A stretch of DNA of 64,000 bases from Thalassoroseus pseudoceratinae (lineage in GTDB: Bacteria; Planctomycetota; Planctomycetia; Planctomycetales; Planctomycetaceae): the NCBI RefSeq assembly GCF_011634775.1, contig NZ_JAALXT010000003.1:992001-1056000 (forward strand), given 5' to 3'. Under the pieces are notes generated by a model that was not told the DNA's origin, did no database searches, and saw only the letters and a program-made list of their open reading frames with translations. The position numbers and the translations under genes are program-made. Below are positions 36,864-44,505 of the stretch, in pieces; position 1 is the stretch's first letter, and each line of letters begins with the position of its first letter.

Positions 36864-37499
36864 CTAGTTGAAACGCCGATGCGATTGCATTCGCTGCATT
36901 TCTTTGGGAGTCAGCAGTCCTTCGAGATTCTCCAGAAAGCCTGGCGATGTGTGCCAAAGACCGAGAATGTGGAACAACTCATCAAGTCGATTGTTGTCCA
37001 AGCCAAAGTCTTGCTTGAGCTGGTTCGCCTGATCGGGGTGCAAGTCTTCGAAGTGACTAATCATCAGGAATTCACCGTGATTCGGCAAACTGAGGTGTAA
37101 GGACCGCAGTTCCGTCGCCAAATCGTGATCGATCGGCAGATCGATCTCTTCAGGACCTTGGCGAAGAAATTCCGCCGCGATTTCCGGTTGTTCATCGACG
37201 AGTCGGGCCGTTGTTTCGCAAGCCGAATACAAAATACTTTCATCCACGAGAGATGCCCGGATCGGTCCATCCATCAGGTGTTTTTGCCAAGTTTCTGCGA
37301 GCAAATCGAGTTGAACCCACGCCGGTACGGCTTTCAGAAACGGAACTTCCGTGAGGAACCCGAAAGACTCGTCGGCCTGCGGATCATCAGAGAGTTGCTC
37401 GGACAACGTGAGCCGTTCCCACGTTTCGCAAAAGGCAATGCGAAACGCCGTGTAGCTCAAACGCGTTGGCGGGAGAATATCAGAGGCGATGTGAAGCAT
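36864..37499 (-). CDS. Conserved-looking hypothetical protein
   Basis: 211 residues, soluble, rich in Leu, Glu and Asp, mostly helical by eye. No motif of a known enzyme or binding fold was recognised; segments such as TAFRIAFCETWERL and LLTPKEMQRMQSHRRF are not diagnostic. Codon use resembles that of neighbouring genes, which supports a real gene. It is convergent with the GYF_2 gene (20 bases between stops) and lies downstream of the HisA-like gene on the same strand (155 bases). Confidence 0.6.
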   Translation of the reverse strand: MLHIASDILPPTRLSYTAFRIAFCETWERLTLSEQLSDDPQADESFGFLTEVPFLKAVPAWVQLDLLAETWQKHLMDGPIRASLVDESILYSACETTARLVDEQPEIAAEFLRQGPEEIDLPIDHDLATELRSLHLSLPNHGEFLMISHFEDLHPDQANQLKQDFGLDNNRLDELFHILGLWHTSPGFLENLEGLLTPKEMQRMQSHRRFN

Positions 37500-37654
37500 A
37501 GTTGATTGTTGAGTCAGTGTCTGTGCGATCGTTCAATCATTCCACCCACACTATGCTGCCCCGACTTCAGACCAATGACAAGACGAACTCACCCCACTTC
37601 AACGGAGAATCCTGTTTCTCAAACGCAACATGCTAGAACATCTTACCTAGCCTC

Positions 37655-38416
37655 TCAGTAGGCACCGGGATTCTCCCAATTTCCGCTCCGAGAACCAAAT
37701 TCTTCCCCCTTGGTAAAACTTCCGTCGTGCAAGGCTGATGCGACCAGTAACCGATCGATTCCGATCGCCGCTTGCTGACGGATGTCTGCATTGCTTTTAA
37801 CGCCGCCACCGGTGGTTAACTCGATACGAGGGAAACGTTTACGAATTGATTGGCAGAGCGTATCGGTCCCGGTTCCGCTCCCCATCCCCACTCGACGCAC
37901 ATCAAGGACGATCAACCGGACCACGCCCATCGAAACCACGCAGTCCACGATCTCGATTGGCGAAAGTCCCGCCCAGTCGTCTACGACGGTCCGGGGTTCA
38001 CCAGCGATCAAATCCAAACTAAAGACAAGTCGCTCGGCCTTCAGAACGTCGAGCGAGTCCGCAAGAAGATCCGCCGATGGCAGTGACTCGCTACCTAAAA
38101 TCACCGAATCTGCTCCAGACTCCATCGCTGTGTTGAGATCGTCAACCGATCGCAGACCGGCATCGATCTCCACGTCAAATCCATTTGCGGCCAACTCGCT
38201 CCAAATCGAAATCTGGGGCGAATGACCCTCGATTGCATCCAGGTCAGCAACGTACAATCGGTTTAGCCCGAAGGTATCGCGAAACGCCTTCGCAACGTCG
38301 ATTGGAACGGATGAGTTGGTAAGTTGGCTTCGGATCGGCCGGTATTCCTGCCGTTGTCCGGCGATCCCCCGCACAACTTGACCACGAAGCAGATCGAGAA
38401 CCGGCAGTATTTGCAT
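37655..38416 (-). CDS. HisA/HisF-related TIM-barrel protein
   Basis: 253 residues from ATG 38416 (MQILPVLDLLRGQVVRGIAG). The two catalytic Asp regions of HisA-type barrels are present (PVLDLLRGQVV and VFSLDLIAGEP), as are the phosphate-binding LTTGGGVKSNADI and LLVASALHDG. The divergent middle and the lack of any his gene nearby suggest a paralogue, not histidine biosynthesis. Similar HisA-related proteins occur in methanogens and in bacteria with tetrahydromethanopterin-linked C1 metabolism, planctomycetes included; that link is inference here. Its start codon is only 17 bases from that of the divergent hydrolase gene. Confidence 0.8.
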   Translation of the reverse strand: MQILPVLDLLRGQVVRGIAGQRQEYRPIRSQLTNSSVPIDVAKAFRDTFGLNRLYVADLDAIEGHSPQISIWSELAANGFDVEIDAGLRSVDDLNTAMESGADSVILGSESLPSADLLADSLDVLKAERLVFSLDLIAGEPRTVVDDWAGLSPIEIVDCVVSMGVVRLIVLDVRRVGMGSGTGTDTLCQSIRKRFPRIELTTGGGVKSNADIRQQAAIGIDRLLVASALHDGSFTKGEEFGSRSGNWENPGAY

Positions 38417-38419
38417 TAG

Positions 38420-38427
38420 GAGTACTC
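38420..38427. promoter_or_regulatory. 8-base palindrome between divergent start codons
   Basis: GAGTACTC is a perfect palindrome in the 17-base gap between the ATG codons of the HisA-like and alpha/beta hydrolase genes. AGGAG overlaps it and can serve as ribosome site for the rightward gene. A shared regulatory role is possible but unproven. Confidence 0.25.
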
Positions 38428-38433
38428 GGAAGA

Positions 38434-39390
38434 ATGGATGATTCGAATCAGACGCACGATTCAGGATCGGATTCACCGACAGATCCGAAACCCATTTGGC
38501 GACGAGTGATGTATTTTGCCCTGTCCCGCGGGGCCGTGATCTATCTCGGAGTTTGTCTTGTCGTCTTTCTGATTCAACGACAAATGATCTTTCACCCCAG
38601 CCGCGTCGATCGCATAACAGCGAAAGATGCTCAAATTGACCCGGAGTTTGTTGAGGACATCGAGGTTGCCACATCCGATGGTTTGATGATTCGCGGTTGG
38701 TATTTCAAGGCTGTGGTCAAAAAGACGAGTTCCGAAGCCGCTGACGAATCGCCGAATCGTGTCATCATTTTCTTTCACGGCAACGCAGGCGATCGGCGGC
38801 ATCGGCTGAGCGATGTCCGCAATTTTCGGGAACATGGTTTGGATGTCCTACTCATCGACTACCGTGGCTACGGTGACAATCCTGGACAACCGACGGCCGA
38901 AGGCTTGGCGATGGACGCCAAGGCGGCGTGGAAATATCTCACGGACACACGGGAAATGCCACCTGATCGAATTTTGATCTTTGGTGAGTCACTGGGAACC
39001 GGAGTCGCCACTCGACTGGCAGCCGAGTGTTGTCAAGACAATCAAGAACCCGGGGGCCTCATCCTGCGGAGTGCGTTTTCGTCAATCGCAGATGCAGCCG
39101 GCGAACGTTTTCCCTGGCTGCCAGTGAGAATGCTCCTCAGAGACCGATTTCCGTCCGACACCTATATTGCAGACGTCACGTGTCCAATCTTCATGATCCA
39201 CGGTGATCAAGACCGAACGATTTCCTATCGGCTCGGGCAGAAACTTTTTGCCGCCGCGCCTGAGCAATCGACCTCGGGATTCAAAAAACGATTCTTGACA
39301 CTCGAGGGCGTCGGACACAATGACATTCTGTCGGCAGCCGGGCGAAAACACATCGACGCACTCAACGGCTTCCTGGACGATCTGCCTTGA
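38434..39390 (+). CDS. Alpha/beta hydrolase (BEM46/ABHD13-like), membrane-anchored
   Basis: 318 residues. A single N-terminal membrane helix (about 29-48: GAVIYLGVCLVVFLIQ) is followed by an alpha/beta hydrolase domain. Seen are the oxyanion region VIIFFHGNAGD, the nucleophile elbow FGESLGTGVAT with Ser, the Asp region IHGDQDRTIS and the His in VGHNDIL, so the triad is intact. The family has serine esterase or peptidase-like folds with mostly unknown substrates. AGGAG lies upstream of the ATG. Divergent from the HisA-like gene. Confidence 0.88.
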   Translation: MDDSNQTHDSGSDSPTDPKPIWRRVMYFALSRGAVIYLGVCLVVFLIQRQMIFHPSRVDRITAKDAQIDPEFVEDIEVATSDGLMIRGWYFKAVVKKTSSEAADESPNRVIIFFHGNAGDRRHRLSDVRNFREHGLDVLLIDYRGYGDNPGQPTAEGLAMDAKAAWKYLTDTREMPPDRILIFGESLGTGVATRLAAECCQDNQEPGGLILRSAFSSIADAAGERFPWLPVRMLLRDRFPSDTYIADVTCPIFMIHGDQDRTISYRLGQKLFAAAPEQSTSGFKKRFLTLEGVGHNDILSAAGRKHIDALNGFLDDLP

Positions 39391-39434
39391 GGTGGGGCAG
39401 TCGACCGTGAAAGGATTGCTCGTATGGGTGCTGT

Positions 39435-40292
39435 CTAGTTGTTCGCGGTTCGTCCGGGAGGCGTCATGCCGTGCGGCAGAGTGAGAGCGTCGTAGAGTTC
39501 CGGACGGCGATCCGCTTTCCGATGAAGTGAAATCACACCTGGTTCCCGTGAAGCGGTTTTACGACGAGCCAAATCCAAATCGATATCCGCATACAGGATC
39601 GTCTCTTCTGTTTCGTCCGCTGATGCCAATGTCTTGCCATAAGGATTGCAAATTCGGCTACCGCCGATGAAGGGGCATCCGCGTTCCACGCCGACCCGGT
39701 TCACAGCAGCGAAATACACACCGTTTTCCATCGCGCGGATATTTGCGACATGAGCGGGCAAACATTCCGCCCCCTGCGGCCAATTCGTCGGCAAGGCGAT
39801 CAGGTCGGCTCCCGCCAACGCCAAGCAACGTGGAGGTTCTGGGAGTGTGGCGTCGTAACAGATATTCAAACCGACGCGAAAATCACCAACCGTCCCAATC
39901 TTGACCAATTCGTCGCCATAATTCGCGACTTTGTCCACACCGATGAACGGAAGATGCGTTTTTCGATACGAAACGATCTGGCCATCCGGGCCGATCAACA
40001 CGGCCGTATTCCACACGCCTTGTGGGGCCCGCTCAATCAAACCGACAATCACTGAGCACCCCAACTCCCGACACAGCGATGCCAGGGTTTCCGTCGCCGG
40101 ACCAGGTACCGTCTGGGCAATTTCCTCGGCTTCTTCGAGCGATTCGTAGCAGTATCCGGTGAGTGAACACTCAGGAAAGATGACCAGCTCCGCTCCGTTT
40201 CGGCGAGCTTCACGTGTTTTTGAGTCCACCCGATCCAAATTACCGGAGACATCGCCGAACAATACATCGGTCTGAACACCCGCGATTTTCAT
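39435..40292 (-). CDS. Carbon-nitrogen hydrolase (nitrilase superfamily amidase)
   Basis: 285 residues. The Glu-Lys-Cys triad is visible: Glu41 in IFPECSLTGY, Lys111 in YRKTHLPF and Cys145 in LNICYDATLPE. The size and order match C-N hydrolases such as N-carbamoyl amidases, which cut non-peptide C-N bonds. The substrate cannot be fixed. Cytoplasmic, no signal peptide. Convergent with the hydrolase gene to the left; 228 bases separate it from the divergent acidic-tail gene. Confidence 0.92.
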   Translation of the reverse strand: MKIAGVQTDVLFGDVSGNLDRVDSKTREARRNGAELVIFPECSLTGYCYESLEEAEEIAQTVPGPATETLASLCRELGCSVIVGLIERAPQGVWNTAVLIGPDGQIVSYRKTHLPFIGVDKVANYGDELVKIGTVGDFRVGLNICYDATLPEPPRCLALAGADLIALPTNWPQGAECLPAHVANIRAMENGVYFAAVNRVGVERGCPFIGGSRICNPYGKTLASADETEETILYADIDLDLARRKTASREPGVISLHRKADRRPELYDALTLPHGMTPPGRTANN

Positions 40293-40520
40293 ATCAACAC
40301 CTGTTGTTGCGATCTAGTGATCAGGGTGGAACACGACTTTTCTGGGACAAACGTAGGTCATTGCAGCTGCATCGTCCAGAGTCGAATGTCGAATTGCTGG
40401 GTCGAAATCGTTGGTGATGCTAGCCAACCGGAATCGGAATTGCTATCTTAGGTGGCTTGACGAGAATGCCGATTGTGAGATCAAAAACAACGGTGCCGAT
40501 TACCCAGGACCCGCAATTTC

Positions 40521-41024
40521 ATGAGTAAGAGACGTCTCGAACAACGCCGGATTGCCGAAGCGGCGGAGCGCATCGAAGTCGATGCCCCAGAACGAAAACG
40601 AGCGACCCGGAAGTCGAAAGCCAAGACCAAACGAGCCAAATCGACCACCACGCGGCGGACGAAAGACAAAACACCAGCCCGACGTCGCATCGTTTGGTGT
40701 GTTTTCAACGGTAGCATGAAAGAAGAAGCTCGGTTTCCTTATGACCAGAAGGAAGCAGCCGAGGAAAAACTGGATCAACTGCGAGCCAAAGCCACCAAGA
40801 AGCTGTATTTCCTTCAGCCGGTCAAAGAACCACTGTCAGACGCCGCTGTCGCCGCAACACCGGAAACTGAGCCGACCGTCGTCGAGGACGAAGTCGCTCC
40901 AGTTGAGGACGATGCTACGCAAGACGATCTGGACGACGATGACGACGTCGAAGATGAGGATGCCGTCGACGAAATTCCAGAGGATGACGATGACGACATC
41001 GACGACTCTGATGACGACGACTAG
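40521..41024 (+). CDS. Basic N-terminus / acidic C-terminus small protein
   Basis: 167 residues with a striking charge split. Residues 1-60 are Lys/Arg-rich (RATRKSKAKTKRAKSTTTRR), 60-105 form a compact-looking segment (RIVWCVFNGSMKEEARFPYD), and about 120-167 are almost only Asp/Glu. The middle part resembles a short domain seen in planctomycete hypothetical proteins. A nucleic-acid or ribosome-associated role is suggested by the basic region and by rpsU lying next to it, but this is inference. Followed by two terminator hairpins. Confidence 0.7.
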   Translation: MSKRRLEQRRIAEAAERIEVDAPERKRATRKSKAKTKRAKSTTTRRTKDKTPARRRIVWCVFNGSMKEEARFPYDQKEAAEEKLDQLRAKATKKLYFLQPVKEPLSDAAVAATPETEPTVVEDEVAPVEDDATQDDLDDDDDVEDEDAVDEIPEDDDDDIDDSDDDD

Positions 41025-41070
41025 ACTGGAACACAGTCTTTGACCATTGCGGTGGACGTGATAAGTGCTC

Positions 41071-41108
41071 TGGTTCCTGTTGCTACGTGACAGGAACCAT
41101 TTTCATTG
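41071..41108 (+). terminator. Terminator of the acidic-tail gene
   Basis: TGGTTCCTGT pairs with ACAGGAACCA across a 9-base loop and is followed by TTTTCATT, 46 bases after the stop codon. Confidence 0.7.
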
Positions 41109-41153
41109 GAAGTCGACGAACGGTTGTCATACCGCTGCCAACTGGCAAAACAA

Positions 41154-41185
41154 AAAGCCCGGAGAAGAAAATCTCCGGGCTTTGA
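41154..41185. terminator. Bidirectional terminator
   Basis: AAAGCCCGGAGA pairs perfectly with TCTCCGGGCTTT around a 6-base A-rich loop. Flanking A- and T-runs let it act in both directions, for the acidic-tail gene and for rpsU. Confidence 0.85.
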
Positions 41186-41297
41186 TCGTAGCTAAATCAA
41201 TAGCAGCTAACGGCTTCCGCTGCGTATCCAAAAAGCCGAGATGTTGATGAGTGCAACCTCTCGTGCTCTGTCACGACACGCCAAACCCGGTCAGGGT

Positions 41298-41495
41298 TTA
41301 GGAAATACCTTGCAAGCGGTTGATACGAGCACGCCGTTCGGCTCGGCGGCGAGCGCGGCGTTTTTGATCGCTCGGCTTCTCGTAGTATTCACGTCGACGC
41401 ATTTCTTTTTTGACTCCAGCGTGCTCAACAAGCTTCCGGAATCGTTTCACGGCGTCTTGAACCGACTCATTCTCACGTAGACGCAACTTAACCAC
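41298..41495 (-). CDS. rpsU: 30S ribosomal protein bS21
   Basis: 65 residues, typical of bS21: [20 protein letters not shown], the Arg-rich middle ([21 protein letters not shown]) and a short C-terminus. Starts with GTG at 41495, with AAAGGAG at good spacing upstream. bS21 sits at the small-subunit platform near the anti-Shine-Dalgarno and helps initiation. A promoter at 41573-41601 and a leader hairpin (ATACGG/CCGTAT, 41543-41560) precede it. Confidence 0.96.
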   Translation of the reverse strand: MVKLRLRENESVQDAVKRFRKLVEHAGVKKEMRRREYYEKPSDQKRRARRRAERRARINRLQGIS

Positions 41496-41572
41496 TCACA
41501 AGCTCCTTTCGACCGTTTTGATATCAAATTCAAGAGAGCAAAATACGGGCCAATCCGTATCCGCGATACTGA

Positions 41573-41601
41573 ACTATAACCGATTCGGATGCTTCACGCA
41601 A
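41573..41601 (-). promoter_or_regulatory. Sigma-70-type promoter of rpsU
   Basis: On the minus strand TTGCGT is separated by exactly 17 bases from TATAGT, a good -35/-10 pair. It lies about 80 bases upstream of the rpsU start. Confidence 0.5.
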
Positions 41602-41623
41602 ACCGGACTGCCCGCAACCCGCC

Positions 41624-42646
41624 CTATTTTTCCGCCCAATAATCGAAAACGAGCACTTCTTTGAGGTGCGGTCGAAGAACTTTCACGAAATCCTGGTGAG
41701 CCGGGTGGGGCAGATAGCCGTCTCGGTCGGATTCACTCTCGAAAGTCACCAGGAAACCATGGGTGAAGCCCGCAGCCTTGTTTTCAGGGCTGATGTTCGT
41801 CCCCATCTCGAAATCTTTGATTGTCTTGATCTTCTTCGGCAGGGCGGCGAATGCGTCAACAACTTCTTGAATCTCTTCTTCGCTGGATTCGTCCTTGAAT
41901 TGGAACAGCACGAAATGACGAAGCAGTTTGCCAGACTTGGAATCCGAATTCACTCCCAACGCGTTTAGCATCACATTGGCGACGAATTCGTTGCCAGCAG
42001 CGTTGAGGTGTACGCCATCGGTTGTGAGAACATTCTTTTCGGCATCCTCAGCGTTGATTTCCTTGAGTTTCTCTTGGAATTCGCCTCGCAGATCCAGATA
42101 CGCGACGTCATTTTTCTTGGCGACTTCCTGGCCGATTTTTCGATACTCGTCCAGCATTTTGTCTAGCTTGAGTGGGTTTTCGCCCTTCACACGCTCGCCG
42201 ATGACGCTGGGAGAACTCAGGATCACTTTCGCACCGGCATCCTGAATCTGTGAGATGATGTCTTCAAGACCGGCACGAAAGTCTTCCTGGCTCGTGCCAC
42301 GATTGCGAATCGAATGCCAGACATCGTTGATACCGATGTAGATCACGACCAACGTCGGTTTTCGATCGAGAACGTCTCGTTTGAGGCGGGCTTGCAAATC
42401 AGGGACACGATTTCCACTAATCCCAGCACCGATCACTTCGATATTTGCGTTCGGACGGTGTTTTTGAATCGCTTTGCGAACCAGCGTGACATATCCGTTC
42501 GGCCCGGCCCCCGCTTGGGTGATCGAATCCCCCAGGAACACGATTCGCTCGTTGTCCCCAACTTCCGGAAAATCAGCGGCGAATCCCGTCATGTTTAGCA
42601 GTCCCATTCCCACAACAACACCGAAAATACTCCTCAGATTCAGCAT
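41624..42646 (-). CDS. Exported GDSL hydrolase fused to a Dabb stress-response domain
   Basis: 340 residues from ATG 42646, chosen because GAGGAGA lies upstream and a signal peptide starts there (cleavage near GFA-AD, residue 24). The SGNH/GDSL domain (about 25-235) has IVFLGDSITQAG with the nucleophile Ser, a Gly in AGISGN, GIND and DGVHLN with Asp/His. A Dabb alpha/beta-barrel domain (about 245-340: LRHFVLFQFKDESSEEEI, HGFLVTFESESDRDGYLPHP) follows. The GDSL part probably hydrolyses esters of exported sugars or lipids; the Dabb part may dimerise the protein. Confidence 0.88.
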   Translation of the reverse strand: MLNLRSIFGVVVGMGLLNMTGFAADFPEVGDNERIVFLGDSITQAGAGPNGYVTLVRKAIQKHRPNANIEVIGAGISGNRVPDLQARLKRDVLDRKPTLVVIYIGINDVWHSIRNRGTSQEDFRAGLEDIISQIQDAGAKVILSSPSVIGERVKGENPLKLDKMLDEYRKIGQEVAKKNDVAYLDLRGEFQEKLKEINAEDAEKNVLTTDGVHLNAAGNEFVANVMLNALGVNSDSKSGKLLRHFVLFQFKDESSEEEIQEVVDAFAALPKKIKTIKDFEMGTNISPENKAAGFTHGFLVTFESESDRDGYLPHPAHQDFVKVLRPHLKEVLVFDYWAEK

Positions 42647-42821
42647 GACATTGCTCTCCTCGATTGATAGTGAAACTCCCAGAATGACCAATTTGGTCAC
42701 GCAACGAACATAACCGTCACCGACTCTCGATGCCACAGTCCGGACACTCTAAAATGATTCTCCGCGATTTGCTTCGTTTTGGATGTGGGTTGGTTCGTGA
42801 AACCTCTGTTCTGGTCTCGGC

Positions 42822-43853
42822 ATGGAATACTTGCTTGCGTTGGAAACCTCGTGCGATGAAACCGCCGCTGCGGTGATTGCGCGAGATCGCCGTGTGTTGT
42901 CCAGCATCGTCGCGTCGCAAGCCGAACTCCATGAGCGGTACGGCGGTGTTGTCCCGGAAATTGCATCGCGGGCTCATGTCCAGCGAATCTTGCCGGTCAT
43001 TGATGAAGCCGTGAAGTCAGCCGGAATTGCATTGACCGATCTCGCTGCGATCGCGGTCACGACAGAACCGGGACTGGTTGGTTCCTTGCTTGTGGGACTC
43101 ACAGCGGCAAAAACGCTATCGTCGGTGCTGCGAGTTCCATTGGTGGCGGTCAATCATATCGAGGCACATCTGTATGCATGCCGAATGGCTGCCAATCGCG
43201 AGGTGTTTCCGGCGGTTGGCTTGGTCGTCAGCGGTGGGCATACGAACCTTTACGATTGCCGATCCGCCTTGGAGTTCCAACTGCTTGGTTCCACCATCGA
43301 CGATGCCGCTGGTGAAGCGTTCGACAAGGTGGCAATTCAGCTCGGACTATCCTATCCCGGCGGACCGTCGATCGAAGCAGCTTCTCGCGACGGTGACGAA
43401 ACAGCTTTTGACTTTCCACGGACGTTCATCGCGAACGACCGCTTGGAGTTCAGCTTCAGTGGCATCAAAACGGCTGTCCGATACCAAGTGACTGGTGTTC
43501 CCGGCTCCCGTCAACCGCCACCGCCGCCGATGACTCCGCAACGAGTCGCCGATATGGCGGCATCGTTTCAAGCGGCTGTGGTCGACGTGTTGGTTGCCAA
43601 ATGTAAACTTGCCCTGCAAAAGACCGGCCATCGCAAGTTATGTATCGGCGGCGGTGTCGCTGCCAATCGTGCGTTGCGTGAGAAATCGACTCGAATGGCC
43701 GAGGACTTGGGGAGCGAGGTATTCTTTGCCCCGCTCAATTTGTGCACGGATAACGCGGCGATGGGAGCGATCGCTTGGGAACTCTTTGAAGCCGGTCGGT
43801 TTGCACCACTCGATGTTGACGTCACTCCCGGACTGGTCCGCTTGCAACGTTGA
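42822..43853 (+). CDS. tsaD: tRNA N6-threonylcarbamoyladenosine (t6A37) synthesis protein TsaD
   Basis: 343 residues, close to E. coli TsaD (337). Starts MEYLLALETSCDETAAAVI, and has the metal-binding NHIEAHLYA, VSGGHTNLY, and IGGGVAANRALRE. TsaD transfers a threonylcarbamoyl group to A37 of ANN-decoding tRNAs in a complex with TsaB and TsaE. It is essential in most bacteria. Convergent with the cytochrome oxidase subunit III gene, with 24 bases between stops. Confidence 0.96.
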   Translation: MEYLLALETSCDETAAAVIARDRRVLSSIVASQAELHERYGGVVPEIASRAHVQRILPVIDEAVKSAGIALTDLAAIAVTTEPGLVGSLLVGLTAAKTLSSVLRVPLVAVNHIEAHLYACRMAANREVFPAVGLVVSGGHTNLYDCRSALEFQLLGSTIDDAAGEAFDKVAIQLGLSYPGGPSIEAASRDGDETAFDFPRTFIANDRLEFSFSGIKTAVRYQVTGVPGSRQPPPPPMTPQRVADMAASFQAAVVDVLVAKCKLALQKTGHRKLCIGGGVAANRALREKSTRMAEDLGSEVFFAPLNLCTDNAAMGAIAWELFEAGRFAPLDVDVTPGLVRLQR

Positions 43854-43877
43854 CTGCTCGCCGGTTTATTGAAGTGA

Positions 43878-44474
43878 TCAGAGTGCGATCAAGAACACCA
43901 TAAGGATTGCCATCCAAGCGGCTCCCAAAACGTGCCAAAATCCGCCACACGCCGTTACGCCCCAATAGTATTCGTGGTCGTAACGATCGTCCAAGCTCTT
44001 GAGAGTGACATAGAGTAGGAACAAAAGCGCGACGCTCACGTGCATCGCGTGCAGGAATGCTAGCACGAACACGAACGCTCGGGAGCCCGTTGTGACGGCT
44101 TCGGCGGTCCGCTCCTGTTGTGCCAACAGCCACCATAACGCATAGCTCTGGATGCTTACGAAAAGTGCACCGGCACAGACCGCGCCGAGCATTCGTTTGC
44201 GAAAGGGACGTTGTTTCTCTCGCTGCACGAACCCTTGCGCCTGGATGAGCAGCACACTCGTCCAAACTAGCAGTGCGGTGCTAATCCAGAACGCCAGTGG
44301 TAGATGGATTCTTTGGTCGGCGTTGACAACGGTCTTCGCATCAATGGGGAAGATTTTTGTCAAACCCCAAGTCAACGAAAAAACGAGGAGGTAGACGACC
44401 ACAATCGTCTGGAACAAGCGGACCGCGAAACCACTGGCGGTACGGCGGGGCTGTGTCGTGGAAGACGTGTCCAT
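43878..44474 (-). CDS. Cytochrome c oxidase subunit III-like protein
   Basis: 198 residues with five hydrophobic helices, the short form of heme-copper oxidase subunit III. Typical segments are AFVFVLAFLHAMHVSVALLF and YYWGVTACGGFWHVLGAAWM near the C-terminus. Subunit III does not bind the catalytic metals and helps stabilise the oxidase. No subunit I or II gene is nearby. It is the last gene of the leftward unit running from efp. Confidence 0.85.
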   Translation of the reverse strand: MDTSSTTQPRRTASGFAVRLFQTIVVVYLLVFSLTWGLTKIFPIDAKTVVNADQRIHLPLAFWISTALLVWTSVLLIQAQGFVQREKQRPFRKRMLGAVCAGALFVSIQSYALWWLLAQQERTAEAVTTGSRAFVFVLAFLHAMHVSVALLFLLYVTLKSLDDRYDHEYYWGVTACGGFWHVLGAAWMAILMVFLIAL

Positions 44475-44505
44475 CTCGGGACCGAAGCAAGACCGAAAAG
44501 AAAAG

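Noticed and set aside
41283-41299. AAACCC/GGGTTT hairpin overlapping the rpsU stop codon
   Set aside because: Only 6 base pairs, inside the stop codon, with no T-run; the strong bidirectional terminator at 41154-41185 is a better candidate.
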